Position numbers and translations under genes: made by a program. Source: Granulicella sp. L56 (GTDB taxonomy: Bacteria > Acidobacteriota > Terriglobia > Terriglobales > Acidobacteriaceae). Taken from it: DNA of 64,000 nt. The stretch lies in contig NZ_LMUS01000006.1 of NCBI RefSeq assembly GCF_009765835.1, positions 2,004,438 through 2,068,437 on the forward strand, given 5' to 3'. Under the pieces are notes generated by a model. The model did no database searches and had not been told where the DNA came from. It worked only from the letters and a program-made list of their open reading frames with translations. Numbering within the stretch: position 1 is the stretch's first letter; the number at the start of each line of letters is the position of its first letter. Below are positions 36,358-44,802 of the stretch, one piece after another.

Positions 36358-39156
36358 ATGCCATCGGAGTTAGTAGCAAATATGAACCCGCAGCAGCGGG
36401 AGGGCGTCGAAGCTGTCGATGGCCCGGTGCTGCTGCTGGCCGGAGCGGGCAGCGGCAAGACCCGCGTGATTACGCATCGCATCGCCTATCTTATTAAGGA
36501 GAGAGGCGTTCCGGCGGACTCGATTCTGGCGGTAACCTTCACGAACAAGGCTGCCAAAGAGATGGCCGAGCGAGTCGACAAGATTCTCGGGCATACTTCG
36601 CTGGCGAAGCCCATGCTGGCCACCTTCCACTCTTTCTGCGTGCGTGTCCTGCGCCGCGATATCGAAGCCATGCGTGTCAACGGCGTCGGGTTGACGCGAA
36701 CCTTCGCCATCTACGACGAGACCGACCAGCAGGCAGTTGTTAAGCAAGCGTTAAAACGTTTGGCCATCGATGACAAATCATTGAAGCCGCGTGTCGCGCT
36801 GGGGCGCATCTCGTGGGCGAAGAACCACATGATCGACCCGCAGGAGTATTTCCTGGCGAGCGCCAACCCGATGGAGGAGAAGATCGCGCACATCTTCGAG
36901 ATCTATCGCAAGGAATTGTTCAAGGCGAATGCGCTGGACTTTGACGATCTGCTGCTGGAGACGGTGCGCCTGCTGAAATCTTCAAGCGAGGTAAGAGAGA
37001 GGTACAATCGCCGTTATCGCTATCTGATGATCGACGAGTATCAGGACACGAACCGTCCGCAGTACGAGTTGATGAAGCTGTTGACCGGGCCGGAGGGAAA
37101 TGTCTGCGTCGTCGGTGATGAGGACCAGTCTATCTATAGCTGGCGCGGCGCCGACATCCGCAACATTTTGGAATTCGAAAAAGATTTTCCCAAGGTTCGA
37201 ACGATTCGGCTGGAGCAGAACTATCGCTCGACGCAGGTGATCCTCGAAGGAGCGTCGGCGGTCGTTGCGCAGAATACGCAGCGCAAGGGGAAGAACCTTT
37301 GGACCTCGCGTGAAGGCGGCTCCCTGATTGGCTTCTATGAAGCGCCGGACGGCGAGAATGAAGCGCTGTTCATTGCGGACCGCATCCAGAAGTATCTTCG
37401 TGCGGCGGGAGAGCAGGAAGACGCGCCGCGCTGCGCCGTACTGTACCGGACTAATTCGCAGTCGCGATTAGTGGAAGAGGCGTTGCGCCGATATCAGATT
37501 CAGTACCACATGGTCGGCGGATTCAGCTTCTACGACCGCGCCGAGGTGAAAGACATCATCAGCTATATGAAGCTGGTGCAGAATGTGCACGACTCCATCG
37601 CGCTGAGCCGCGTGGTCAATTCTCCTCCGCGAGGCATCGGCAAGACGACGATGGAGACGCTGGAGCGGATGGCGCTCTCTTCCGGCATGAGTACATGGGA
37701 CGCTATCGGCATCGCGATCGAAGATAAGCTGCTGCCGCAGCGAGCGCTGATTGCGCTGAGTGGCTTTCGCCGTCTGATCGAAGATGCGCGCGCGATGCTC
37801 GGCCCCGGATTTGCCGAGAAGCTCACCGAAGATTTGGCAGGGGATGTGGATCAAGGAGCGGACAGCGAAGATGCCTCCTTTGATGTTGCAGAGCTGGAGG
37901 CCGCTCCTGCGGTGGACGACGAGGCCGATACTTCATTCGACACCAGCTTCAACTTCGGTTTTGACTTCGGCCCCAGTGAAGAGATTTCTACGATCGCCCC
38001 AGAGAACGCTGTCGATTCCGATGCCGCTCACGAGATTGGCGCTGTTTCGTTCAATCCTTTTGCGCCAGTGGTGTTGAAGAAATCGGCTGCGGGGTCTCGC
38101 GGCAGAACCGCTTCGGCGGCTAAGAGTGAAGATGTTGTATCCGGCGCGGCGCAGGAGAAGCCTGCTTTCCGCAAGCCCGGTGATGCGGCCACCTTGCCTG
38201 AGTTGATTAAATTTTTGAATGATCGCAGTGGTTACATCCGGGTGCTGGAAGATGAGGCCACACCGGAGTCATTTTCGCGGATCGAAAATCTTAAGGAACT
38301 CGCCAACGCTGCGCAGGACGCGCAGGAGCGCGGCGAGACGCTGCACGAGTTTCTCGATCACGCGGCGCTGGTGAGCGATGCTGACTCTTATTCCTCTGAC
38401 GCTCGCGTAACGCTGATGACGCTGCATGCAGCAAAGGGGTTGGAGTTTCCGCTGGTCTTTCTGGCGGGTATGGAGGAGGGACTCTTTCCTCACTCGCGCA
38501 CATTTACTGACCCCACGGGACTCGAAGAAGAGCGTCGCCTCTGCTATGTCGGCATGACCCGGGCGATGGATACGCTGGTGATGACGCGCGCCCGTTATCG
38601 TCGCCGCTACGGCAGCGACATGCCGGAGTCGAGCGTCCCTTCGCGCTTTCTTGAGGAGGTGCCATCGCGTCTGGTCGAAGACCTGGGCAGTCCACCGGCC
38701 CGGCCTCAGTTCTCAGGCTTGGATTATGGAAATTCCTACTCCACTCCATACCCCAAGGCGAACCGGTTTGGCGGCGGCAACGCCGAGGCAGGCGAGCGCC
38801 ATTACAGCTACGAAGACGAAGACCAGAGCGCCTCAAGGTCGGGATCAGGCAGCTCGGCAACGAGCGCTGGCCGCTCGAAGTTCAGCAAAACTGCTGCTCC
38901 GGGGCAGTCTATCGACAACATTGCGAGCTTCTTTGCTGGCCGCGGACAGAAGATCTCGCGGCCAAAGCTGGGCATTCCCGAGGCCACCGGCAAGACCGGA
39001 CTGCAGCAGGGAGCCCGCGTCCGCCACCCCAAGTATGGCGAAGGAACCGTCTTTCGCCGCGAAGGCGATGGGGATGACGCGAAGATTACAGTACAATTTC
39101 AACAGCACGGCGTGAAGAAGCTGGTGGAGAAGTTCGCCCAGCTGGAACGCCTCTAA
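36358..39156 (+). CDS. pcrA: ATP-dependent DNA helicase, UvrD/PcrA type
   Basis: A 932-residue superfamily-1A 3'-5' helicase acting in repair and in clearing replication blocks. All motifs are visible: Walker A GAGSGKTR, motif II MIDEYQDTN, motif III GDEDQSIYSWRGAD, motif IV LEQNYRST, motif V MTLHAAKGLEFPLVFLAG and motif VI RLCYVGMTRA. The C-terminal Tudor-like domain (ARVRHPKYGEGTVFRREG, about 885-932) that contacts RNA polymerase in PcrA is present. Unusual is an acidic, Phe/Ser/Ala-rich insert at about residues 497-610 in the 2B region (for example FDTSFNFGFDFGPSEE), absent from typical PcrA of about 730 residues. The ATG lies at 36358. Confidence 0.94.
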   Translation: MPSELVANMNPQQREGVEAVDGPVLLLAGAGSGKTRVITHRIAYLIKERGVPADSILAVTFTNKAAKEMAERVDKILGHTSLAKPMLATFHSFCVRVLRRDIEAMRVNGVGLTRTFAIYDETDQQAVVKQALKRLAIDDKSLKPRVALGRISWAKNHMIDPQEYFLASANPMEEKIAHIFEIYRKELFKANALDFDDLLLETVRLLKSSSEVRERYNRRYRYLMIDEYQDTNRPQYELMKLLTGPEGNVCVVGDEDQSIYSWRGADIRNILEFEKDFPKVRTIRLEQNYRSTQVILEGASAVVAQNTQRKGKNLWTSREGGSLIGFYEAPDGENEALFIADRIQKYLRAAGEQEDAPRCAVLYRTNSQSRLVEEALRRYQIQYHMVGGFSFYDRAEVKDIISYMKLVQNVHDSIALSRVVNSPPRGIGKTTMETLERMALSSGMSTWDAIGIAIEDKLLPQRALIALSGFRRLIEDARAMLGPGFAEKLTEDLAGDVDQGADSEDASFDVAELEAAPAVDDEADTSFDTSFNFGFDFGPSEEISTIAPENAVDSDAAHEIGAVSFNPFAPVVLKKSAAGSRGRTASAAKSEDVVSGAAQEKPAFRKPGDAATLPELIKFLNDRSGYIRVLEDEATPESFSRIENLKELANAAQDAQERGETLHEFLDHAALVSDADSYSSDARVTLMTLHAAKGLEFPLVFLAGMEEGLFPHSRTFTDPTGLEEERRLCYVGMTRAMDTLVMTRARYRRRYGSDMPESSVPSRFLEEVPSRLVEDLGSPPARPQFSGLDYGNSYSTPYPKANRFGGGNAEAGERHYSYEDEDQSASRSGSGSSATSAGRSKFSKTAAPGQSIDNIASFFAGRGQKISRPKLGIPEATGKTGLQQGARVRHPKYGEGTVFRREGDGDDAKITVQFQQHGVKKLVEKFAQLERL

Positions 39157-39198
39157 AGTTCTGAAAAATCGCACTTATAGAAAGATTGGCACCGAATC

Positions 39199-39354
39199 AT
39201 GGCAAATACCAAGAGCATCACCGATACCGAAGAGCGCAAGAAGGTAAAGCGCGCAGCACGCAAGAAGGCCGCCCCCAAGGCAAAGCGCACCGGCGCTCGC
39301 GGCGAGAACAAGGCCAAGATCAAGAAGGCTTCACGCGGTCAGAGCAAGCGGTAA
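39199..39354 (+). CDS. 51-residue highly basic protein
   Basis: A short ORF of 51 residues, MANTKSITDTEERKKVKRAA onward, with about 20 Lys/Arg and almost no hydrophobic residues, ending ASRGQSKR. It starts 42 bp after the pcrA stop on the same strand. The composition resembles nucleoid-associated or ribosome-associated basic peptides, but I do not recognise a family. Codon use matches the neighbours (mostly AAG for Lys, GCC/GCA for Ala), which supports a real gene. Confidence 0.65.
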   Translation: MANTKSITDTEERKKVKRAARKKAAPKAKRTGARGENKAKIKKASRGQSKR

Positions 39355-39477
39355 CGGCACGATGCTCTGAGCGGAACCGATAGCGCGGCCTTTGCCGCCG
39401 AGGGCTCCGCTCAGGGCAAGTTGCTTCGGACGAGTGTCAAAGCTGCTCCAGATAATTCTGTTTGAGGAGCAATCCCG

Positions 39478-41028
39478 CTGGCCAGACAGATATTTCGTAC
39501 CAAATCGATCGACAAGCTGATCTCTGAATCGGAGAGGCCGGAGCACGCGTTGAAGAAGACGCTTGGCCCGGTCTCTTTGACTGCGCTCGGCATCGGCGCT
39601 GTGATCGGGTCGGGAATCTTCACTGTCATCGGCGTGGCGATTGGCGGCAACCCCGCTGCACTGGCCTCGTGGTCGGATTCGCCCGTCATCGATCTGCTGC
39701 TGCACCACGGAGCCATCGCCGGACGTCCCGGCGCTGGGCCAGCGCTGGCAATTTCGCTGGTGCTGGTGGCAATCGTCTGCGCGCTGACTGGCCTCTGTTA
39801 CGCCGAACTCGCATCGATGATCCCCATTGCGGGCTCGGCCTACACCTATACCTATGCGACGCTCGGCGAATTGGTGGCGTGGATCATTGGCTGGGACCTG
39901 ATCCTCGAATATGCCTTCAGCAATATGAGTGTCAGCGTCGGTTTCGCGGCGCATGTGGTCGCGCTGCTGGACTGGATGGGGCTGCGCATCTCGCCCAAAT
40001 GGCTGTCTCCGGCTTATCTGCCGCTTGGCTTGCAAGATCTTCAGGGTCACGACATCTACACCCCAGGGTGGCATGCAGGCTTCAACATCCCCGCATTTTT
40101 GATCGTGCTGCTGCTGACCGTGGTGCTGGTGCGCGGCATCCGCGAGTCGGCCCGGACCAACAACATTATGGTGCTGGTTAAGATCGCGGCGATTCTGCTG
40201 TTCGTCTTCTTCGGTCTCAGCTTCATTCACCCGGCCAACTACACGCCGTTCTCGCCCAATGGCTGGAGCGGCATCCTCGCGGGCGGCTCGATCATCTTCT
40301 TCACCTATATCGGCTTCGATTCCATCTCCACGGCGAGCGAGGAGTGCAAGAATCCGCGCCGCGACGTTCCCATAGGAATCATCGCAACGCTGATTGTGTG
40401 CACCATCCTGTACATCGGCGTGGCCGTAGTGCTGACCGGCCTGGTTCCCTGGCAGTCTGTCGCCGGAGACGGTGCTCCAGTCGTCAACGCGCTGAAGCGG
40501 GTCGCCATGACCGCGCCCGGCGGCCACAGGTTGCACTGGGTACGGCTCGCCGTCCTGATTGGCGCACTGGTGGGAATGGTCTCATCCATTCTGGTCTTCC
40601 AACTGGGACAGGCTCGGGTCTGGTTTGCGATGTCGCGCGACCGCCTTCTGCCCGACGTCTTCAGCCGGGTTCATCCGAAGTTCCGCACGCCTGCCTTTGC
40701 TACCTGGGTCGCGGGAATTCTCGTGGCCATTCCGGCGGGTCTCTTCGACGTAGGCACCTTCGCCGAGATGTCGAACATCGGGACGCTCTTCGCCTTTGTG
40801 CTGGTCTCGATCGGCGTGATCGTGTTGCGCGTCCGGCAGCCGGAGCGGCCACGCGGATTTCGTGTGCCCTTTGGGCCGGTCATTCCGGTGTTGTCGGTGT
40901 TCTTTTGCATCTTGCTGATGGCGGGGCTGCCGGCGAAGACGTGGATTCGCTTCTTCGTCTGGCTGATTATTGGCTTGGTGGTCTATATCTTTTACAGCCG
41001 CAAGCGCAGCGAGTTTTACAAGGGTTAG
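39478..41028 (+). CDS. APC-superfamily amino-acid permease (CAT-like)
   Basis: A 516-residue permease with about 12-13 helices, of the amino acid/polyamine/organocation superfamily. TM1 reads SLTALGIGAVIGSGIFTVIG and TM6-like IIFFTYIGFDSISTASEE, as in cationic-amino-acid transporters. The only start codon consistent with the family N-terminus (RQIFRTKSIDKLISESERPE) is a CTG at 39478, 8 bp after GAGGAG; the next candidate, TTG at 39550, would delete this conserved cytoplasmic segment and lacks a ribosome site. An in-frame TGA at 39463 bounds the choice. A roughly 20-residue insert lies between TM1 and TM2 (WSDSPVIDLLLHHGAIAGRP). The substrate is unknown. Confidence 0.9.
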   Translation: MARQIFRTKSIDKLISESERPEHALKKTLGPVSLTALGIGAVIGSGIFTVIGVAIGGNPAALASWSDSPVIDLLLHHGAIAGRPGAGPALAISLVLVAIVCALTGLCYAELASMIPIAGSAYTYTYATLGELVAWIIGWDLILEYAFSNMSVSVGFAAHVVALLDWMGLRISPKWLSPAYLPLGLQDLQGHDIYTPGWHAGFNIPAFLIVLLLTVVLVRGIRESARTNNIMVLVKIAAILLFVFFGLSFIHPANYTPFSPNGWSGILAGGSIIFFTYIGFDSISTASEECKNPRRDVPIGIIATLIVCTILYIGVAVVLTGLVPWQSVAGDGAPVVNALKRVAMTAPGGHRLHWVRLAVLIGALVGMVSSILVFQLGQARVWFAMSRDRLLPDVFSRVHPKFRTPAFATWVAGILVAIPAGLFDVGTFAEMSNIGTLFAFVLVSIGVIVLRVRQPERPRGFRVPFGPVIPVLSVFFCILLMAGLPAKTWIRFFVWLIIGLVVYIFYSRKRSEFYKG

Positions 41029-41106
41029 CGCACGCTGGGCCTTTTCAAAAGCTGTCTTAAGACCGTCGAATCCAAATGTACCGTTGAGCTTTCAGAAAGA
41101 AAAGGC

Positions 41107-41244
41107 AAATACAGGGGTCTCTCCACTACGCTTCGCTTTGGTCGAGATGACGTGCTTTTTATGCACTCCGTAACCAAGGCGAACTTACGTCATCTCGACC
41201 GAAGGCGGCGTTTTTGCCGCCGTAGTGGAGAGACCCCTGTATTT
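41107..41244. repeat. 138-bp inverted-repeat element
   Basis: AAATACAGGGGTCTCTCC continuing to ACTACG (41107-41130) is the perfect inverse of 41221-41244, and GGTCGAGATGACGT (41140-41153) is the perfect inverse of 41187-41200. Inside the right arm a hairpin GGCGGC-GTTTT-GCCGCC (41204-41221) is not matched on the left. The element lies between the permease and the adenosine-deaminase-family gene and looks like a small non-autonomous (MITE-like) repeat or a strong terminator. Confidence 0.75.
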
Positions 41245-41303
41245 CATTTGATCCATCAGGCAGCAGGGCACGCCATCTGTGCATCCGCTCTAAACTAATA
41301 CGA

Positions 41304-42344
41304 ATGGCTAAACGAACTACAAAGCGAGACGCGGAGATCGATGTGGTCGACTGGCTCCGCAAACTTCCCAAGGCAGAGCTGCATCTGCATCTCGAAGGCA
41401 CCATCCTGCCGGAGACGCTGGTTGAGTTGAGCCGTCGTCATGACGCCGGGCCTCTCACTCTCGAATCCGCTCGTGAGCTTTATAAGTACGAGAACTTTCT
41501 TGGCTTCCTCATGTCCTTCAAGGCCGTCACCGAGCGCCTGCGCGGGCCAGAGGACTACGAACTGATCACCTACAACATGATTCGGGAGCTGGCGGCCCAG
41601 GGAGTCATGCACGCCGAGGTGTATATCTCCTTCGGAATCATCTTTTACTGGAAGAAGACCGAGGTCGAGCCTTTCGTCGAGGCCATCGAGCGGGGACGCA
41701 TCCGCGGCGAGCAGGAGTTCGGCACGACCATTCTCTGGATCATCGACGCTGTTCGTCACTTCGGTGCGGACGAGGCAGCAAAGGTATTTCGCAAGGCGGC
41801 GGAGTTGCAGCCGAAGTATCCCAGCATCATCGGCATCGGCATCGGCGGTGATGAGGCCCGTGGCGGAGCCGATCTCTTCCGCGAACTATATGCGGAAGCA
41901 AAGCAGGCTGGCCTGCGCCTCACCGCTCATGCAGGAGAATCGGTGGGGCCGGAGAGCATCTGGGCGGCGATCAATATCGGTGCCGAACGCATAGGCCACG
42001 CCCTCTCGGCTCAGCACGATCCTGAATTAATGGAAGTGCTGGCGCACAAACAGATTCCGCTGGAGATCAACGTCACCAGCAACATCCGAACCGGCTGTTG
42101 TCCCAGCTTTGACGAGCATCCGCTGCGTCAATACTTCGACTCCGGCCTGATGGTCACGCTCAACTCGGACGATCCGCCAATGTTTGGCAGCAATTTATTG
42201 GAAGAGTACATTCTGGCCCAGGAGCGCTACGGCTTCACGCTGGAACAGATGCGCGAGCTTGCAGCGAATTCCGTTGAAGCGAGTTTCTTGCCTCCGGAAC
42301 GAAAGCTGGCGCTTTTGCGGCAGGTTGAGCAGTACGGCTGGTAG
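41304..42344 (+). CDS. Adenosine-deaminase-family purine deaminase
   Basis: A 346-residue zinc amidohydrolase that deaminates an adenine-containing compound. Metal ligands and catalytic residues are visible: ELHLHLEGT (HxH), LTAHAGES (His and Glu), RIGHALSAQHD and the C-terminal LNSDDPPMFG (Asp pair). The TSNIRTGC block differs from classic adenosine deaminase (SNVQT), so the substrate could be adenosine or 6-aminodeoxyfutalosine of the menaquinone pathway; the sequence alone does not settle it. The start ATG (MAKRTTKRD) gives a short basic lead before the barrel. It converges on the DUF4252 gene with 3 bp between the stops. Confidence 0.88.
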   Translation: MAKRTTKRDAEIDVVDWLRKLPKAELHLHLEGTILPETLVELSRRHDAGPLTLESARELYKYENFLGFLMSFKAVTERLRGPEDYELITYNMIRELAAQGVMHAEVYISFGIIFYWKKTEVEPFVEAIERGRIRGEQEFGTTILWIIDAVRHFGADEAAKVFRKAAELQPKYPSIIGIGIGGDEARGGADLFRELYAEAKQAGLRLTAHAGESVGPESIWAAINIGAERIGHALSAQHDPELMEVLAHKQIPLEINVTSNIRTGCCPSFDEHPLRQYFDSGLMVTLNSDDPPMFGSNLLEEYILAQERYGFTLEQMRELAANSVEASFLPPERKLALLRQVEQYGW

Positions 42345-42347
42345 AAG

Positions 42348-42947
42348 TTATCTTCCGTCAGGAGCAGGCACCATCACGGCGTTAGGGTCTACCTTCGGAA
42401 TACCGAAGTGGCCACTGAGGTGGACGAGGTCGAGCGGGCGCAGATCGCAGGTGATCTGGATAATGCTCATATCGCGCGGAGAGCGCGTGAGCACGACCAC
42501 GCCACTGATGTTCGGGCCAGAGTTATGCAGCCAGAGGTCGGTGATGGCGCCGCGGGGCTGTGCCGACGACTCTGGCGACTGATTAGCATTGACCAGGTGT
42601 TTCCAGCCTGCTGCGTGATAGCTGGCAATGATGCCGCTCATCACCTCGGGTGTGTAAAAGGCAGGCTCCGAGTAGTGGTAGTTGTCGACGGATATACCTG
42701 TCAGCGCAGTAGCGGCGCGCTCTGAGCTCATTCCGCCGGACTGCAGCAGTGCCTGCGCCACCTGCATCATGGTGCGGTCGAAGCTGAAAGCAGTGTGGCT
42801 GGCGGGCTGATTTGCGAGTTCTGTCCACGCGTTCTGGATTTCCGCAGGCTGCTGTGCCGACGCAGTGGAAGCACCGGTCAGTGACGCACAGGCCACAACA
42901 GCGAGCAAGGCAAAGGTGGGCAGCGCAAAGCGCAGACGCATATTCAT
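42348..42947 (-). CDS. Secreted DUF4252-like protein
   Basis: A 199-residue exported protein. GGGAGAGCTCCC lies before the ATG at 42947 and a signal peptide extends to about residue 31 (ASTASAQQ). The mature part follows the DUF4252 pattern: TALTGISVDNYHYSEPAFY, then SYHAAGWKHLVNA, a short insert, and IIQITCDLRPLDLVHLSG ending in HFGIPK. DUF4252 proteins are exported and of unknown function; in other bacteria they are often encoded with ECF sigma and anti-sigma factors, which are absent here. It is the last gene of a leftward cluster. Confidence 0.65.
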   Translation of the reverse strand: MNMRLRFALPTFALLAVVACASLTGASTASAQQPAEIQNAWTELANQPASHTAFSFDRTMMQVAQALLQSGGMSSERAATALTGISVDNYHYSEPAFYTPEVMSGIIASYHAAGWKHLVNANQSPESSAQPRGAITDLWLHNSGPNISGVVVLTRSPRDMSIIQITCDLRPLDLVHLSGHFGIPKVDPNAVMVPAPDGR

Positions 42948-43044
42948 GGGAGCTCTCCCTGTGTAGTTAGACACGGATGCAACCTTAGAGTTTCCTGCCT
43001 GCCGCATAATTTCGCAGCAGGCAAAGCCGAGAAGATGGGCCGTT

Positions 43045-43719
43045 CTACTCGACGACGACAGCCATGGCGAAGCCGTCATAGCCTTTGCTGCCAACTGTTT
43101 GCAGCGCAGTGGCTTGCAGTCGGGGTTCGGACTTCAGCACGTCGAAGAGTTGTCGCGCGCCCAGCACATTCGGGTCTTCACTGGATGCGTCGATGACCTC
43201 GCCGTCGCGGATGACGTTGTCGACAAGGATGAGCGTCCCTTTGCGGGAGAGCTTCAAGGACCATGCCAGATAATTCGGAATATTCTTCTTGTCGGCGTCG
43301 ATGAAGATCAGGTCGAAGGGGCCTTCGCCTTCTTTCACAAGCAACGGCAGCGTATCGAGCGCAGCTCCCTGCCGCACTGTGACCAACTTGTCCAGCCCTG
43401 CCCGCGCAATGTTCCTGCGAGCGACCTCGGCATGCTTGGCATCGAATTCGAGCGTTATGAGTCGGCCATCTTCAGGAAGCGCTCTCGCGAGCCACATGGT
43501 GCTGTAGCCGCCCAGAGTCCCGATCTCGAGAATTTTGCGCGCTCCTGCGATGCGTGCCAACAGATGCAATAGCTTTCCCTGGTTAGGTGCAACATCGATG
43601 GCGGGCAAGCCAGCGGCTACATTGGCTGCCTGCGCCTCTTCAAGAACCGTATCAGCGGGAATCAGTTGATCGGTGATGTACCGGTCAACCTGTTTCCACA
43701 ACTCTGCGCCTTCAGCCAT
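43045..43719 (-). CDS. SAM-dependent O-methyltransferase (caffeoyl-CoA OMT-like)
   Basis: A 224-residue class I methyltransferase of the cation-dependent O-methyltransferase type. The SAM motif ILEIGTLGGYSTMWLA, the metal-binding LIFIDADKKNIPNYL and the LILVDNVIRDGEV blocks are all present. AGGAGAAGAGAGGC precedes the ATG at 43719 (MAEGAELW), which fixes the start against the longer open frame. Members methylate small phenolics or catechols; the natural substrate is unknown. It lies 25 bp after the VWFA gene in the same direction. Confidence 0.92.
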   Translation of the reverse strand: MAEGAELWKQVDRYITDQLIPADTVLEEAQAANVAAGLPAIDVAPNQGKLLHLLARIAGARKILEIGTLGGYSTMWLARALPEDGRLITLEFDAKHAEVARRNIARAGLDKLVTVRQGAALDTLPLLVKEGEGPFDLIFIDADKKNIPNYLAWSLKLSRKGTLILVDNVIRDGEVIDASSEDPNVLGARQLFDVLKSEPRLQATALQTVGSKGYDGFAMAVVVE

Positions 43720-43744
43720 AGCCTCTCTTCTCCTGGTTCCTGAG

Positions 43745-44797
43745 TTATTGTGGCGGCTTCGGAGCGAAGTAGCCCTTCTGTGCGCGGACGTGATATCGCG
43801 GATCAAGTGCCTGTAGGTAAATCGTCCGGAACGCGCCATCCTGCTTGAAGTCGGCGGGGCGATAGACCAGCGAGTACTGGCTGCGCAGTTCTTGCTCGAT
43901 GTTGTGGAAGCCGACGGCGACATCCTCGATCTTTGTGGGATAGAAGGCTTGCCCGCCAGTTGCCTCCGAGATGGCCTTCAGCACGTCGTCGCCCTTGTCG
44001 CGGCTGGGGCTGACGTTGGTGCTGATGGCGTACACGATGGTATTGGCGCGCTGGCACATCTTGATGGCATCGCTCTCCTGCGCCCGGCTGTAGTTGTCGT
44101 CGCCGTCGGAGACAAGAATCAATGCACGTCGCACCGAACCCGGTTCAGGCAGGTTCAGCATCTGGTCGCGGCAGGTCTTGTACAGCGCATCGTAGAGGGC
44201 CGTACCGCCGCCGGGGCGCAGCTTGCGAATGCCTTGGTTCAGTTGATCGACGTTGTTGGTGAAGCCCTGCGCTACGTCGGTCGCGATATCGAAGCCCTCG
44301 ACGAACGCCTTGTCGTTGAGGTGCAGTATCTGAAGCAGGAACTCGATCGCGGAGTCCTGCTCGAACTGGAAGCGCTGGCGGATCGAGCTGCTGGTGTCCA
44401 GCATAATGCCGACGCGAAGCGGCAGATTGGTCTGCTGCGTAAAGCCGAGGACCGCCTCCGGTGGACGTCCGTCGTCGAGCAGGCCGAAGTTCTGACGCTG
44501 CAGCCCGGTGATGAAGCGACCCTTCTTATCGGTGACGGTAAAGATCAGGTTAACTTCGTTGACCTGGACCTGAATGGTCGTAATCGGCTCTTCCTGCGAC
44601 GAAGTCTGGCCCTGGGGGGTGGTATTGGGGGTAGACTGCGCTGCCGGTTGATTCGCGAGAGGAGTGGACAGAGGGCTGGGAGGAGTCGCTTTTGTCTGCG
44701 CGTGCAAAGGCGCAGCGGCAAATGCAACTGGGAGCAGCAAAGCAAAGGTCAACAGCCCGGGCCTACGATGGGTACGGTTAGATGCAGTCACAAGCAT
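43745..44797 (-). CDS. VWFA-related acidobacterial-type secreted protein
   Basis: A 350-residue exported protein with a signal peptide (about 1-33, ending PLHAQ), a Pro/Gln/Thr-rich linker, a short beta domain (VQVNEVNLIFTVTDKKGRFI, NFGLLDDGRP) and a von Willebrand A domain with a complete metal site: DTSSSI, GGGTALYDAL and LVSDGDDN. This layout matches the family named VWFA-related Acidobacterial domain (TIGR03436), which is greatly expanded in this phylum. It probably mediates protein binding in the periplasm or at the surface. It begins 5 bp after the RluD-like gene stop, so they are co-transcribed. Confidence 0.9.
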   Translation of the reverse strand: MLVTASNRTHRRPGLLTFALLLPVAFAAAPLHAQTKATPPSPLSTPLANQPAAQSTPNTTPQGQTSSQEEPITTIQVQVNEVNLIFTVTDKKGRFITGLQRQNFGLLDDGRPPEAVLGFTQQTNLPLRVGIMLDTSSSIRQRFQFEQDSAIEFLLQILHLNDKAFVEGFDIATDVAQGFTNNVDQLNQGIRKLRPGGGTALYDALYKTCRDQMLNLPEPGSVRRALILVSDGDDNYSRAQESDAIKMCQRANTIVYAISTNVSPSRDKGDDVLKAISEATGGQAFYPTKIEDVAVGFHNIEQELRSQYSLVYRPADFKQDGAFRTIYLQALDPRYHVRAQKGYFAPKPPQ

Positions 44798-44802
44798 TGA
44801 TT

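Noticed and set aside
39550-39552. TTG as start of the amino-acid permease
   Set aside because: It would remove the conserved N-terminal segment and has no Shine-Dalgarno; CTG 39478 fits better.
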